A DNA stretch of 64,000 nt, from NCBI GenBank assembly GCA_028023455.1, contig JAQFVV010000027.1, positions 10,227,845 to 10,291,844 on the forward strand, in the 5' to 3' direction. Below are positions 1-11,594 of the stretch, in pieces (position 1 is the stretch's first letter; each line of letters starts with the position of its first letter). A program made the position numbers and the translations under genes. This DNA is from Epiperipatus broadwayi (taxonomy: Eukaryota > Onychophora > Udeonychophora > Euonychophora > Peripatidae). The notes under the pieces are model-generated. The model had not been told where the DNA came from, ran no database searches, and saw nothing but the letters and a program-made list of their open reading frames with translations.

Positions 1-210
1 AAAGCATTAATATTGAGAAAGTTAGAGAAAGAATTTCAGTTTGATCATGATTATTTTTTTTTTAGTTCTTTTTAATTCTAGTTAGTAATAAAAAACTGTT
101 TTATTATGATTTATAAAATAATTAAATGAATGTAGAAAATATTTTTGAAGAAAGCATGTTTTATAAAATTATATTAACCTTTGAGACTTATGATTGATTT
201 TGGCAGGGCA

Positions 211-1547
211 CACTATTTCAACACAGCAGTTTTGGTCAATCACTGACTTATTGATATATTAGGCTTTGGCGATTACACCATTAAATCATCTTTCATGTTT
301 GTAGGAGAAATTAAACACGTGTTTATACCAGCTAATTTTAAAATCGCATCATTTGATGTGGCAGAGCTATATGGCTCCATTGACCGTAAACAATCTATCG
401 AAATAGTCAACGATACAATAATTGCAAGAAACTGCCCACCTGCATGTGCCAAATTCATCATCGATATTTTAAAATGGCTTGATTTAAATATAATTGCTGT
501 TTTCAGAGATAAGTGGTTTAGTATGAACAACAGATGGCCGATGGGTCTCCCACTTAGTGGTATAATGGCAAGCGTTGTACTTGACCATTATGAGAAGCTA
601 ATACTACCTGCACTCTTCATGTCAACCCCACATATGATATATACACTACATTGATGACATATTTGTTGCTGCCCCAGAAGACATCATCACTAACTTTCAC
701 AATAGCCTCCATAATAATACCAAGCTTACTTTTACTACTACTTGGGAAAACCAAGACAAACAGGTCAAATACCTTGACATATGTGTTAGCAAAAATATAG
801 ATAAGCTGGACTACCAAATGGTAGTCAAACCTTTGGAAGTAAGAGGCTTGACAAACCCTAATTCTTATGTGCCGCACTCACACAAACTTGCAGCTCTCTC
901 TTCATTCATGTTTGGGAACCATAACTTGTGCAAATATGAGGCAGATAAAAGAAAAAATCTCATCAATTATATAACTGATTTAAGGAAAATAGGACACACT
1001 TATTCATCTATCAACAGAAAAGTCAACAAATTTTTCTATAAAATAAAACCACAACCACAAGAAAGAAAACAAACCGAGAATCTTAATCCCATACGTTCAC
1101 TCTCCAGCTAAAAGCCTTATCAATCAACTATCATGTGACTTTGAAGTCACTTTCCATTCACCTCCCAACACCAATAGACTGATAAATAAGACCAAAGACA
1201 GGATCAAACCTGAACTCACCCCTCAAGTTGTGTACAAAATTACTTGCCCCCAAAGTAATTGTACGGCAACATATTATGGAGAGACCAAAACTAACATTGC
1301 CACCAGAGTAGCTCAACACCGATACCTTTACAATAAAACCAAAACAAAGTATGAAGGTAATTTGATTTTTGTCGAACATGAGAGAAACTCTGGACATGCT
1401 TTTCTACCTACCACAGCCAGTGTCGTTTGCTCTGAAACAAACAACACCAAACGTAAAGTTAGGAAAGCTTATTTCATTGTGGCTGACCCATCGGCAATCA
1501 ACAGAAGAGAGGCCTGCTATTCCCTATCTCGTAAATGGTCCATGTAA
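211..1547 (+). pseudogene. Penelope-like element A1: broken reverse transcriptase / GIY-YIG endonuclease
   Basis: Remnant of a Penelope-like retroelement polyprotein (reverse transcriptase fused to a C-terminal GIY-YIG nuclease that nicks target DNA). Homology begins near 211 and is 5'-truncated. The coding path runs in frame 1 to 654 with a stop at 244-246, moves to frame 2 around 630-647 and to frame 3 around 1080-1095. Visible in order: RT motif A FDVAELY (352-372), motif B MGLPLSG (541-561), catalytic motif C YIDD (647-658), linker motif IPYVHSP (1086-1106), then the nuclease with CPQSNC zinc-type cysteines, YYGET (1272-1286) and a closing NRREACYSLSRKW before the stop at 1545-1547. The nuclease part (about 1086-1547) is still open and looks least decayed. 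A structured RNA follows 40 bp downstream. Family assignment is confident; no activity is expected because of the frameshifts. Confidence 0.9.
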
Positions 1548-1587
1548 CATCAGCACATAAGTTTGCATAAAATTTGCATAGTTTTAC

Positions 1588-1679
1588 AGTTATTAACAAA
1601 ATAACTCGCCATGAATATGGGACTGTAGACTGTCCCGAAAGCGCTTGGCAGTAAAAATTTTGACAATTTATTAATAGCT
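1588..1679 (+). ncRNA. Hammerhead-ribozyme-like RNA in PLE-A1 3' region
   Basis: Folds by eye as a type I hammerhead. Stem I: 1588-1596 with 1671-1679 (one wobble), 1597-1602 with 1657-1662, and GCC 1608-1610 with GGC 1647-1649, separated by internal loops. Core strand ATGAATA at 1611-1617. Stem II GGGAC 1619-1623 with GTCCC 1632-1636. GAA 1637-1639. A short self-complementary stem III AGCGCT (1640-1645), then T1646 at the expected cleavage position. The standard core is CUGANGA; here positions 3 and 8 are A and U. One extra base (T1618) sits before stem II. Hammerheads are known in PLEs of many animals. Activity is not shown; the A3/U8 core is unusual. Confidence 0.6.
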
Positions 1680-2098
1680 TCATTACCTGTGCACAGAGCA
1701 CATATATATATTAATCTGAATAAGGATGTTTTGTAAAAAAACAACAACATCCTGTTATAAATTAATACAGAATTAATTATAAGTGAAGTGTGAAAATACT
1801 TTGTGAGATTAAAAAATATAAATAGAATAGTAATCTAGTTTTGTCTCAAGAAGAATGCAGTGCAGGTTGATTCTGTGAAGAGATGAGAAAATGTCATAGA
1901 ATAGTAGTGGTAAAAAAACCATTGGTTTGGATAATTTCCCAATAGCTTTACTTAGATGATTGTTTAAACAAGTATTTTTCCAATGTTACATCTACTTTAG
2001 CAAATATGATGGCATTAGTTAGCAAAAGACTATCTAACAAGGCTGGGAAGAAAGCAAAAGGCACACCAATTATAAAACCTGGAACTATGCAGTTGTAT

Positions 2099-2834
2099 CT
2101 AGATATGAATATTGAAGTTGCATAGAATGCAACATTGCCTGCTTTAAAAAACAAAACCACATCATAGGAAAGAAGTGAACTCTGCCATATGACCTATCAT
2201 ATATCTATCTTTAATAGGAGTCATTGACATTGTTTAACCATAAATGTTAGCTGAAGAGGATAATAACAATATGGACTGATTTGAGAAAAATTATTGTTAA
2301 ATATGTTTGATGTGCACATATATAGTAAGATTAAACTCTCTACAAAAACTGTGGTTTAAAACATTTTTATTATGGTAAGATCTTTTTTTTGTATTTAACC
2401 ATAAGACCTTAGGTCTAAGGTCTATGTTTATTTTTATTTACAATAAATAATTAAAATATAAATTTATTGTTTCTACATTCAGAACTATCACAACTTAAAG
2501 AAAAAAATATATAAAATATTGAATTGAATAAATATAGAAATTATGCCTAAGAAAGATCTTATCATAATAAAAATGTTTTAAATGGGAGGTTTTGTAAAGA
2601 GTTGAAGCTTACTATATATGTGCACATCTTTAACGACAGTCTTCATCAATTAGGTCCTGCCTTTGATTAGCCTCTTCAAGTACCGATGATAGTAGACAAC
2701 AATGTACCTGCGACCCCCTAAAGATAGATATATGGTAGGTTGTATGGCAGAGGTCATTTATCTGCTTATGATATGCTTTTGTTTTATAAAGCAGGCAACA
2801 TTGCATTCTATGCAACTTCAATATTTATATTCTT
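2099..2834. repeat. Fold-back element FB-1
   Basis: Two imperfect inverted arms of about 280-300 bp (about 2099-2395 and 2548-2834) separated by about 150 bp. The outermost arm sequence reads AGATATGAATATTGAAGTT on the left, with its near reverse complement on the right. The loop contains a perfect short palindrome, AGACCTTAG at 2404-2412 against CTAAGGTCT at 2415-2423. No transposase or other coding sequence is seen. It could be a MITE-like DNA element or an inverted duplication of one unit. Confidence 0.7.
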
Positions 2835-4200
2835 TAATTTGTTTTTGCTGTTTGAAGTCAATCCAAAAATAAAGCCTTTAAAATACCAGTAACTTTGAGA
2901 AGTCATGCAATCTAGTGGGAGGCATGTAGGGATAATGCAATTATATTAAAAAAGATGACGATAGGCCGACAGTAAAATATCCAGGAGTAATCATTTTATT
3001 TAACAAAGATTAGTGTCTAAAGATTAATTATAAATTGAATCTAAACAAAGAAATCAAAAATACTCCTGAAATAATTATGCTTAATTTAACCTTTAGTGCC
3101 AACGTTAGTTTGATCACCATCATCACAGTGTTGGTTATATTTTAGAATATATTCTATTTTGTTAACTATTTCTTATTTGAATTTATATTTATTTAGTTTT
3201 TCAAATCGTTGTTTCACAGATCAACTCAATAGCTTTAAAATATTAAAAACTTCATCATGGAATTTCATTACATAAAAACAAAATATATTTGATTAATGTG
3301 ATTTGCTTTTAAATATAATTTTAAAAGACACAAAATTATATGTAATATGAATTGACATTTTATATAATTATTAATTTAAGATAACTTACTATTAAGTAAA
3401 TTTAAAAAAAAAAAGCTTGATTATAAATATATAGTGTATATTTGGATCTATGCTTTTTAGCAATGTTATTGAATTTATTTTAAGTAAAATTATTATTTAT
3501 ATTAAATAATTATTGAGTCATTTATACTCTTTCAGTCAATTTAAGATTTACATAAGGTGGTCTATATTAATAGATGTAGTATAAAAAATATTAACTTTAT
3601 TTATAGAATGAATGTTTTATGAAGGTGAGAAGGAAATGCAAAAATGAGATTGAATTAAATTTCTAAGTAAGATAAATTTAAGAGAACAGATGCTATAAAG
3701 AATAAATCCACTAGAATTTATTTTCAAAAGCTGCAAGGCTTAATAAAACAAATTCAGAAGTCATAACAATAATATCTGAAAAACAAATACATATCATCAT
3801 TAAAACAGACAATAAGCAGATTAAAGAGATAAATTATTAATAGTCATGAAATATATTGAAACAGTCGACTTTAGTTCAAGATCGAGTTTCACTGTTCTAC
3901 CACAGCCCACATGTTATCCTGCTTTTTTTGTTGTTGTTGTGAAATGTATATAAACTATATCTGTATGTCTGAGAAGCATCTATGAGATTTATAAATATAA
4001 ATCTGAAATAAAAACTTTCTTTAATTATTTTAAATATTAACTTTTATAGATGTGACTCAGATGTATACATATATTACAGGAGCTTATATATATAATTAAA
4101 AATACTAAATAATTTTTTTTTGTCTTTTAAAATTGTATTTTTTTTACTTTTAGTTTAATATTGTAATTATCTTTGTCATAAAAGTACATATAAATTCAAG
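2835..4200. other. AT-rich spacer, no gene seen
   Basis: Mostly A/T runs without a convincing reading frame. The last 350 bp (from about 3850) resemble the DNA just left of the second copy of element M near 25.45-25.8 kb, so the duplicated unit may extend leftwards. Confidence 0.5.
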
Positions 4201-4421
4201 ATGGAAGGTGCAGTCGTTGACTGTCTAAAAATAATTAAAGGGGTGGGAATTTTGTTTTGTGATTTTAAAATAAAAGGAATTTGTAAATTAAAGTTAAGAA
4301 AAGTAAAATCTAAAACAAAGCTAATGGATTTTAGTTAGCTATTAATCTTTTTTATCAAATTCATTTCCAATCTGGAAATTGGTTTGACTTGATTTTGGAC
4401 AGTTATCTCACGACTGCATCT
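4201..4421. repeat. Small inverted-repeat element M, copy 1
   Basis: About 220 bp with terminal inverted repeats: left end 4209-4230 (TGCAGTCGTTGACTGTC then TAAAA) against right end 4393-4421 (TTTTGGACAGTTATCTCACG then ACTGCATCT). A second palindrome lies near 4367-4386. A diverged copy is at 25802-26022. Non-autonomous and non-coding. Confidence 0.65.
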
Positions 4422-5500
4422 CTACTAACAATAGAGAAAAGACTCTTATAAATTAAAGATCCATTAGAGTCAGGAAGTCTAATTAAAACAAACATTCTCT
4501 GAGGGAATAAAAACTGACATAAATAGGGCTAAAAATCTATTGTGTCAGAGTTTGGTCAATCGTTGCTAGATGACTTCACGTCCATTAAATTTTTGAGGGG
4601 CCTAAGCCACTTTCCCCTCTGTCTTCAGTCCACTCATGCTGAGATGTAGCCCCTACCACTCAAGAGTGACCGAGCCATCAAAGAATGCTGCCTGCCAGAA
4701 AAGATTCGTCAATACTTCATAGAATCCTGAGGTAAGCAGCCCAAAGACAGTATAATCGCATTAGCCAATTCTTATTTGTAATTTAATTTGTAAACTAATG
4801 TTTTTTTTATGTTTAATTTTTTTTAAAACTCACTAATTGGTGAGTCTGTTAATCTTTTGTATCAATTCTCTACTATCCTAACTAATCTGTCATCCAACTC
4901 ATGCTTCTTATTATTTTTATAATTTAGTGCGGTTATAATTTAATTTTAATAATATTTTTATATTTTTTTACTTAATTTTATTTGTAAATGCCAATCAAAC
5001 CTGGTCTTATGAACTTAGAAGGGGGGGGATTAATGAGTTCTTATTATTTATTTCTAATAGTTCATAAGGTTGAGTTTATATTTTAAATGAATACATGCTT
5101 TTAAATAAATATTTTATCGCAAGTTTATCCAAAATATATAAACACGTTGCAATCTGGGGTGGATATTGGTGTCCGTTAATTTTATGAATTTATTTACTGA
5201 TCATCATCACCAAAAAATCTGGTGACTTAAATCTATTTTGTTATTTGCACTTTTAAGTGCATGAATTTTAATTTTTTTTATATGTTAAAATATTGATTCA
5301 AGAGGGGGAGCAATGCATGCTTCATTAATTATAGTTTAACTTATGATAAATGACTTTAGCTTACATGGGTCATTATTTTAGCATATCATTACGTATTTAT
5401 TAAACCATTTAAGGCTTTACTGTAATATTTAAATTCAGTGACTTTATATTATTATGATAGCGTTGCTAGCATATGTCAAATTATTAATAAGCTGCTTAAG
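4422..5500. other. Spacer with a GC-richer non-coding block at about 4546-4745
   Basis: The 4546-4745 block is clearly less AT-rich than its surroundings, lacks a long ORF, and ends in a good splice-donor-like GAGGTAAGC (about 4728-4736). Similar islands lie at about 14690-14960 and 26150-26390. It could be a non-coding exon, an LTR remnant or an older repeat; undecided. The rest is AT-rich; a short palindrome ATCACC...GGTGA sits near 5206-5227. Confidence 0.35.
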
Positions 5501-6671
5501 GCTTTGATCTGACTCACCTGTACCTCACTCCAGGGAATCATGATCCTCTTCATTCATCATTCTTCTCCAAGTATATATTTATATACTGCTTTGAATCACC
5601 TGTACCTCATTCTAGGAATTCAAAGCCTCATCTTTAATGTTCTCGTTCATAAGAGAAGTCTACGTTTACTTCTAGAACATGCCAGTTAGAGTAGATGAAG
5701 CTCTGTATGGATGACTGTGGTCCAGCCCATAGAAACTTCCTTCCTATCTTTTCTTCCTGTACCACTTTAGCATGAAGCGGGCATGTACCACCTTTAAAAA
5801 AATTGGAGGACCTTGTCCTAGCCAAATGTGCCATTTCCTCTCGATGATATTATGCTAGCACCACCATTTCTTATAGTTAGTTTTCTAGCCTGATTAGCAA
5901 AGTAAATCATAATGGTATGTGACAATAAAATGTTCTTCTCTTTGTAATATTTTTCGTTGGAGTTTAAATCCAGCTTTTCATGAAGCTGCCCTCCCCTTTA
6001 TTGAAATAAGCCGTTCCTGCAATTATAGAGTTTTGCTATATTCTATTGTTAAATGCTGAAAATGTAAAATAAATAATGTTTTGGTCTACTGATCAAAATA
6101 TATCCTTATTTTAATTGTTATAAAGTCTTTAAATGAAAATAAACTTATGTCTCAAATGCTAATCGGCATCATATTGAAATCGTATGATCAGCAAAACTCT
6201 ATTGTATTTTTAAATATATATTTTTTTAAATGTAATAAATATTCACCAAACCACTCTGATAAATCCATTTTTTTGTAACATTGAATAAAAGCCTATTTTT
6301 AAATATATATTCAGTATTGTAACTGCCACACTAAATTAATATTTGTTAAAATAAAAATAATTGTATCAAGTTTCTTAAATGTTTATAATGAAAATAGTTT
6401 TACAAGCATGGAGTTAATTATATATATAAAACTCATTTTGAATTCTGTCCAAATAAATATTTATATTTTAAACTTTAATCCAGTTGTTTGAATCTCCTTA
6501 ATATATTTATCTTTTGTTTTTGTTTTTACTTATATCTTGGGTTCACTCAATCTCTCATCATCATCATCATCAGTTGAGTTCTGAAGTAAAATGTTGTAGC
6601 ACCGGGCTGGGATATAATGAATTTATGTGGTATCACTGTAATGTTATATATTTAGGGAATAGGAAAATAGG
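5501..6671. other. Spacer with a short local duplication
   Basis: A phrase containing CACCTGTACCTCA is repeated at about 5514 and 5596, followed by less AT-rich sequence to about 5835. A 66-codon reverse-strand frame here (5634-5834) matches nothing I recognise. From 5840 onward plain AT-rich DNA. Confidence 0.4.
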
Positions 6672-6874
6672 TTAGAATTCATGATTGCTCCTGACCTGTG
6701 TCTCTCAGGCATGATTGGATTTGGGTTACTTTTGCTTAGATTCTAAATCTTGTTGGATGGACATACATTTTTGACTGGTACAATATATGTATCCAATAGT
6801 AGATAAACTGTGAATAGACATACATTTTTGACCGGTACAATATATGTATCCAATAGTAGATAAACTGTGACTCA
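6672..6874 (+). repeat. SINE-C-like repeat, copy 1, with internal tandem duplication
   Basis: Shares scattered blocks with 28385-28555: a TCCTGACCT phrase, then TTGGATGGACATACATTTTT and a GGTACAATATATG motif. Its last part is duplicated head to tail with a 57-bp period (6761-6817 and 6818-6874). The tRNA-like head seen in the other copy is too decayed to call here. Confidence 0.5.
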
Positions 6875-8371
6875 CAAAGTGCATGCAGTTATAAAAGCTA
6901 TTTTGTGCCTCTTCCAAGATAACATGAATATTGGTTTTTATTGCCATTTTCCTAAACTTAAAGATTAAGTCAAACTTAAAGATATATAGTAGTATAGTAT
7001 GTATCAATATTATATTTTATTTCATAAATGTAATGGTATATGCAAGCACTTTAACACGTTGGGTGAAGAAGCTGTTAATGGTAATAAAAATAATCAAAGT
7101 AAATTAATGCAGGCCTAGTGCTTTCAAGGTTTTGTCCCTCATATTCATGGCCAAAACAGATTTTAAATAATTGTTGTGATATTGATAAATGATAATGTAT
7201 GTAAATGCATATGTAAATTAACTTATCCATTTTCTTGAGATAGCAAAACGTGTCACGTCTATTGATTGTGCTGTTATCATTGATCATAAAAGCCACTTCT
7301 TTAATGTTCCTTTTTACAATCGATAACTTCAGGCACACTACCTTGGGGTTGGAGGGTTCGAACACATGTATTAAATGTATTAAAGATAAGTAAAAAAACA
7401 AGTATTTTGAAACTTTAAATTTTTAGTTTTTAATTGATACCAGTTAAAAATGTTAAGTAGGTTTTATTATGCATTTGGTCTGGTAAAAGATGATTCACCT
7501 TTTGATGGCTAGTATCATTCCTGCCAAAATTACTGTCAAATGCAACAACTGTGGCTCTTGAACATTCAGAAATGTATAAAAACTATTAAAATATCTGGTA
7601 ATTAATGAATATATTCACAGAAATGGTAGTTTTTAATTATTCTGCTTTATTACTACCTACCATGATTTCAATATATTTAATACATCATATTCATGGCTAT
7701 AATAGTTTAATTACAAAAATATTAAATGTGATTTTTATTATTGAAAAACGTGCCCAACCCTGATATACGCAATAGTTCCACTCTACCATGATGTTAATAA
7801 TCCGGTGTTTAAAATAATTTTGAATTTAAAAAATATGAATTTGAATTCATAAATTTTATAAGCATTTTTGACTGTTTGTGCATTATTATAAATTGTTTCC
7901 TTTAAGACACTTCCATATATTGCATAATCAGTGTGCACTTAAGATGTTCTCATTGGGCACTCACCCTCTAGTTGTTCTCTCTCTTTCTATTAATTCCTAT
8001 ACTGTCTTTTTTTTTTTTACAAAACAGTATTTTTTTGTTAATTATTTGTTATTGATATCTTAATATGCATATTTAAAAAATTAAATTGCATCACAGATAT
8101 ATATATGCTAAACATGTAAGTTATAAAGGCTACGCTAATATCTTTGATTTCAAGTATTCTTTAAAAAGCTTGATACCAAATACAGTACACACTTATAAAA
8201 TAAAGATATATATCTTTATTTGTTTACATATTATTGTCATTTAAGAATTTTTTTTTTGTCTTTTTTTTAGTTTGAATTTTGCCAATATACCTATATTAAG
8301 TTACAGTGCTTTAATTAAAATATGTATAAAGTTGCTTTGAATATTACAATATTTTATATACTTTCCAATAT
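6875..8371. other. AT-rich spacer, nothing recognised
   Basis: No homology to the repeats of the window and no credible coding sequence. Short open frames on either strand are AT-biased and lack any recognisable motif. Confidence 0.5.
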
Positions 8372-8950
8372 AATGAGTGTGCTAATATCTCTAAATAAGA
8401 AATGCCATGAGAAAGCATTTAAAATCTCTATCTTGAATTATTCCAATCCCCAAACCAGTTTCAAGCTAATGGCTCTCATCAGTGAGATGCTACGATATTC
8501 AGACCCTAGATCTAAAATACCAACTCAAGCTCAGCATTTATCTAATACTTAATTATTTTTATATAATATTTAATTACTAAGTAGAAAATCAGAAAATTTC
8601 AGACATTTATATGTCATCAAATCCAGCTATCTAACTTAAATAGCTATAAGGGTCTGAATAATTTTCAGCTACACAATATATTAGTAGCTTATATTAATAG
8701 ATAACTGGATTTGAAGACATATAGATGTCTGAAAATTTCAGATTTTTTACTTAATAGTTAAGTATTATATAAATGCTGAGCTTGAGATGGTATTTTAGAT
8801 CTAGTTTCTGAATATCCTAGCACCTCACTGAGGAGAGGCATTAGCTGGAAATCGATTTAGGGATAGGGATAATTCAAGATAGAGATTTTTAAATGCTTTC
8901 TCTTGCAGCATTTATGAAAAAGCTTGTTTAGAACTACTAGCACACTCATT
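8372..8950. repeat. Fold-back element FB-2
   Basis: Inverted arms of about 260-270 bp: the left starts AATGAGTGTGC at 8372, the right ends in GCACACTCATT at 8950. The centre lies around 8640-8700. Matching blocks in mirror order include AAATCTCTATCTTGAATTA, AGCTCAGCATTTAT and TCAGAAAATTTCAGACAT. Arms have diverged by substitutions and small indels. No coding sequence. Element E1 begins 13 bp to the right. Confidence 0.75.
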
Positions 8951-8962
8951 GTACTGTCTTTA

Positions 8963-9372
8963 GGGTATATGAGCACAGACTTTCACATGATCCACCACTC
9001 TCCCTTCTATCTCATAACACTGACACACTTGAACACATATATGCCGAAAAGATAAATAATCACCGATATACATATTTCATGTTAAATTAGCAATCATCAG
9101 TTGGTCCAGATTACCATCTCTACACATATATGCTATAAGTGCTCAGATATATATTAAGATATCCAATCCTTGCACCTTAATGGACAGGCTTCAATCTATC
9201 CACATTCCAACTCTTCAACCGTTCATCCAATTGAAAATTTGACGAAGGAATGCCCAAAGGCCACCCTGAGGCTGAAATTCTTTTCACACCCATGTTAACC
9301 TAATATTAATCTGACCCCTCATGTACAGGACACAATCCATTTAATACCTATTCAAGGGATGGGCAGACATCT
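8963..9372 (+). repeat. Element E, copy 1 (truncated)
   Basis: Non-coding repeat starting at GGGTATATGAGCACAGACTT and running to GGGATGGGCAGACATCT. It matches 11199-11594 and 49128-49530 on the same strand and 9500-10021 in reverse. It lacks the terminal hairpin seen at the ends of other copies. Confidence 0.75.
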
Positions 9373-10021
9373 GATGATTGATGGTTTAGGATGAAATACA
9401 TACATTGGTGATTTATCTTTTCAGCATATATGTGTTCAAGTGTATCAGTGTTATGAGATAGAGTGGAGAGTGGTGGGTCACGTGAAATTCTGTGCTCATA
9501 TATATTACATATTTAGACACAGGTATATAATAAGCCTGTGTTTCAGCTATTACATAATAGAGATGTTTGCCCATCCCTTGTATATGTATTAAATGGATTA
9601 TGCTCTGTACATGAGGGGTCAGATTGACCTTAGGTTAACATGGGGGTGACAAGAATGTCGGCCTCAGGGTGGCCTTTGAGCATTCCATCATCGGATTTTC
9701 AATTGGATGGACGGTTGAAGAGTTGGAGTAGATTGAAGCCTGTCCATTAAAGTGTGAGGATTGGCTATCTTAATATATATCTGAGCACTTATAGCATATA
9801 TGTGTAGAGATGGTAATCTGGACCAACTGATAATTGCTGGATTAGCATGAAATATGGATATTGGTGATTATTTATCTTTTCGGCATATATGTTTTCAAGT
9901 ATATCAGTATTATGAGATAGAGTGGAGAGTGGTGGGTCATGTGAAAGTCTGTGTTCATATACTCTCTATATATTACATATATAGATACAGGTATATAATA
10001 AACCTGTGTTTCAGTTATTGT
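9373..10021 (-). repeat. Element E, tandem reverse copies 2 and 3
   Basis: A partial reverse copy (9373-about 9497, cut in mid-element) is joined to a full reverse copy (about 9500-10021) through the element's hairpin ACACAGG (9517-9523) / CCTGTGT (9535-9541). The same hairpin recurs, slightly decayed, at about 9986-10010. With E1 this makes an inverted arrangement. No ORF. Confidence 0.75.
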
Positions 10022-10217
10022 ATTATCCTTTAATACAAGCTTAAATTAAGTCACGTGATGTATGATTATTTTTTTACCTTTATATATACTCAAATGATAT
10101 CACCACCCTCTTAACATAAATTATTCTAACATCTTAAATTTAGAATATCCTAAATTTTAATAAACTCTTTCAATATTAAGATATTCAAATATATATTTAT
10201 ATTTCTTATGTGAAAAG

Positions 10218-10324
10218 CTTTTTTTTTTTCTCAAGTGTGATAGCATCGGCCGGGACGCGAACCCGCAATCCAGGCAACTGCTTGTAAGGTAGTCGCGCTG
10301 ACCTCTCGACCACCAATGCAAGTA
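10218..10324 (-). repeat. tRNA-derived SINE-A, copy 1
   Basis: On the reverse strand it begins GCATTGGTGGTCGAGAGGTC (A-box region), continues through a CTTACAAGC anticodon-arm-like part, a GGGTTCGCGTCCC B box, and ends in an A-rich tail (T run at about 10220-10229 on the plus strand). The length is tRNA-like, but the 5' extension and A-tail shared with 11064 and 59677 mark it as a retroposed SINE, not a tRNA gene. Confidence 0.75.
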
Positions 10325-11063
10325 AATTTAAAATATTTTACAAATATTTTAATACTATAATTTAATAACTAATAAAATGATTACAGAAATAAATTTTGAT
10401 ACGCACATATCGCTATATGTTGCAATATTATTATATAATATAAAGATAGATATTACGGAAAGACATTTATTCTTAAAATACAATATAAATGTCATGGTTG
10501 ATAAAATCTTTTTTATTAAAATTGATGTAAAAACTATAGTAAAAAGTCATACAAGAAAGCTTGTAAACATTTCCAGAATTCATAAATGCAATTTGTTTAT
10601 TTTTTAATAACATCTGTAAAAGTTCAAGCAGTCATTAACTAACTTCTTTTAATATCTTGTAAGAGGATTAGATTTTTGACGGTTAAAGCCATTTTATGTT
10701 TTATGGGTTTTTAAGATTCCGTGATTATTTAGTTGCTTTTTTAAAATCAGATGATTACGTGATTTTCATCTAAATTATAAGTACTATATTGTAACTAAAA
10801 AGTAAGCAAACGACGATTTAAATTTTAAGCTCATTATAAATAAAAAAAACTATTCATCTTAATTTTAAAATTACTTATTTAAAGAAAAGATCTGACCAAT
10901 CATTTAATTAATTAAAAAGCTAAACAATATTATTAGAAAAGGAAATCAAAATAAACGATATATATATCAAAGTCTGCCTATACTATTGTTATATATTATT
11001 TCAGGTAATTTGCTCAATTTTCTCCAAAACAAGGTATAAGCATGGACAAAATGGCTAAAATAG
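10325..11063. other. AT-rich spacer, nothing recognised
   Basis: A 76-codon open frame (10377-10607) is lysine/isoleucine-rich and has no recognisable motif; I regard it as chance. Confidence 0.5.
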
Positions 11064-11151
11064 TCAAGCATTGGTGGCCTAATGGTTAGCGTAGCAGCCT
11101 TGCAAGCAGCTGGCCCGGGTTCGCTTCCCGTCTTGACATATGGAAAAAAAA
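11064..11151 (+). repeat. tRNA-derived SINE-A, copy 2
   Basis: Starts TCAAGCATTGGTGGCCTAAT, has a TAATGGTTAGCG A-box-like part, CCTTGCAAGC in the anticodon-arm position, a GGGTTCGCTTCCC B box (11117-11129) and an A tail at 11143-11151. Same family as 10218-10324, 50229-50290 and 59677-59790. Confidence 0.75.
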
Positions 11152-11198
11152 TAGCTGCGGATATCTATTAGTACGAATAGAATTACCATTTTTATTAA

Positions 11199-11594
11199 AA
11201 TGACCCATCACTCTCCACTCTATCTAATAACACTGATATACTCAAGCACATATATGCTGAAAAGATAAATAATCACCAATATACGTATTTCATGTTAAAC
11301 CAGCAATCATCAGTTGGTCCAGATTATCATCTCCCACACATATATACTATAAGTGCTTAGATATATATTAATATAGACAATCTTCATACTTTAATGGACA
11401 GGCTCCAATCTACTACACACTCCAACTCTTCAACTGTCCATCCAATTGAAAATCTGATGATGGAATGCTCAAAGGCCACCCTGAGGCCGAGATTCTTGTC
11501 ACATCCATGTTGACCTAAGATCAATCTGAACCCCACATGTACAGGACATAATCCATTTAATACATATGCAAGGATGGGCAGACATCTCTACAAT
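11199..11594 (+). repeat. Element E, copy 4
   Basis: Same orientation as E1: TGACCCATCACTCTCCACTC at the left, ATGGGCAGACATCT at the right. The right end runs directly into the large palindrome at 11595-11696, which is this element's terminal hairpin region duplicated in inverted orientation. Confidence 0.75.

Noticed and set aside
1948-2160. 70-codon reverse-strand frame
   Set aside because: Partly inside the left arm of FB-1; the portion shared with the right arm reflects the inverted repeat and not protein conservation.
7075-7401. 108-codon reverse-strand frame
   Set aside because: AT-driven composition, no motif, no homologous repeat.
10218-10324. Functional tRNA gene
   Set aside because: A and B boxes are present but flanking extension and A tail are shared with other dispersed copies, which marks a SINE.
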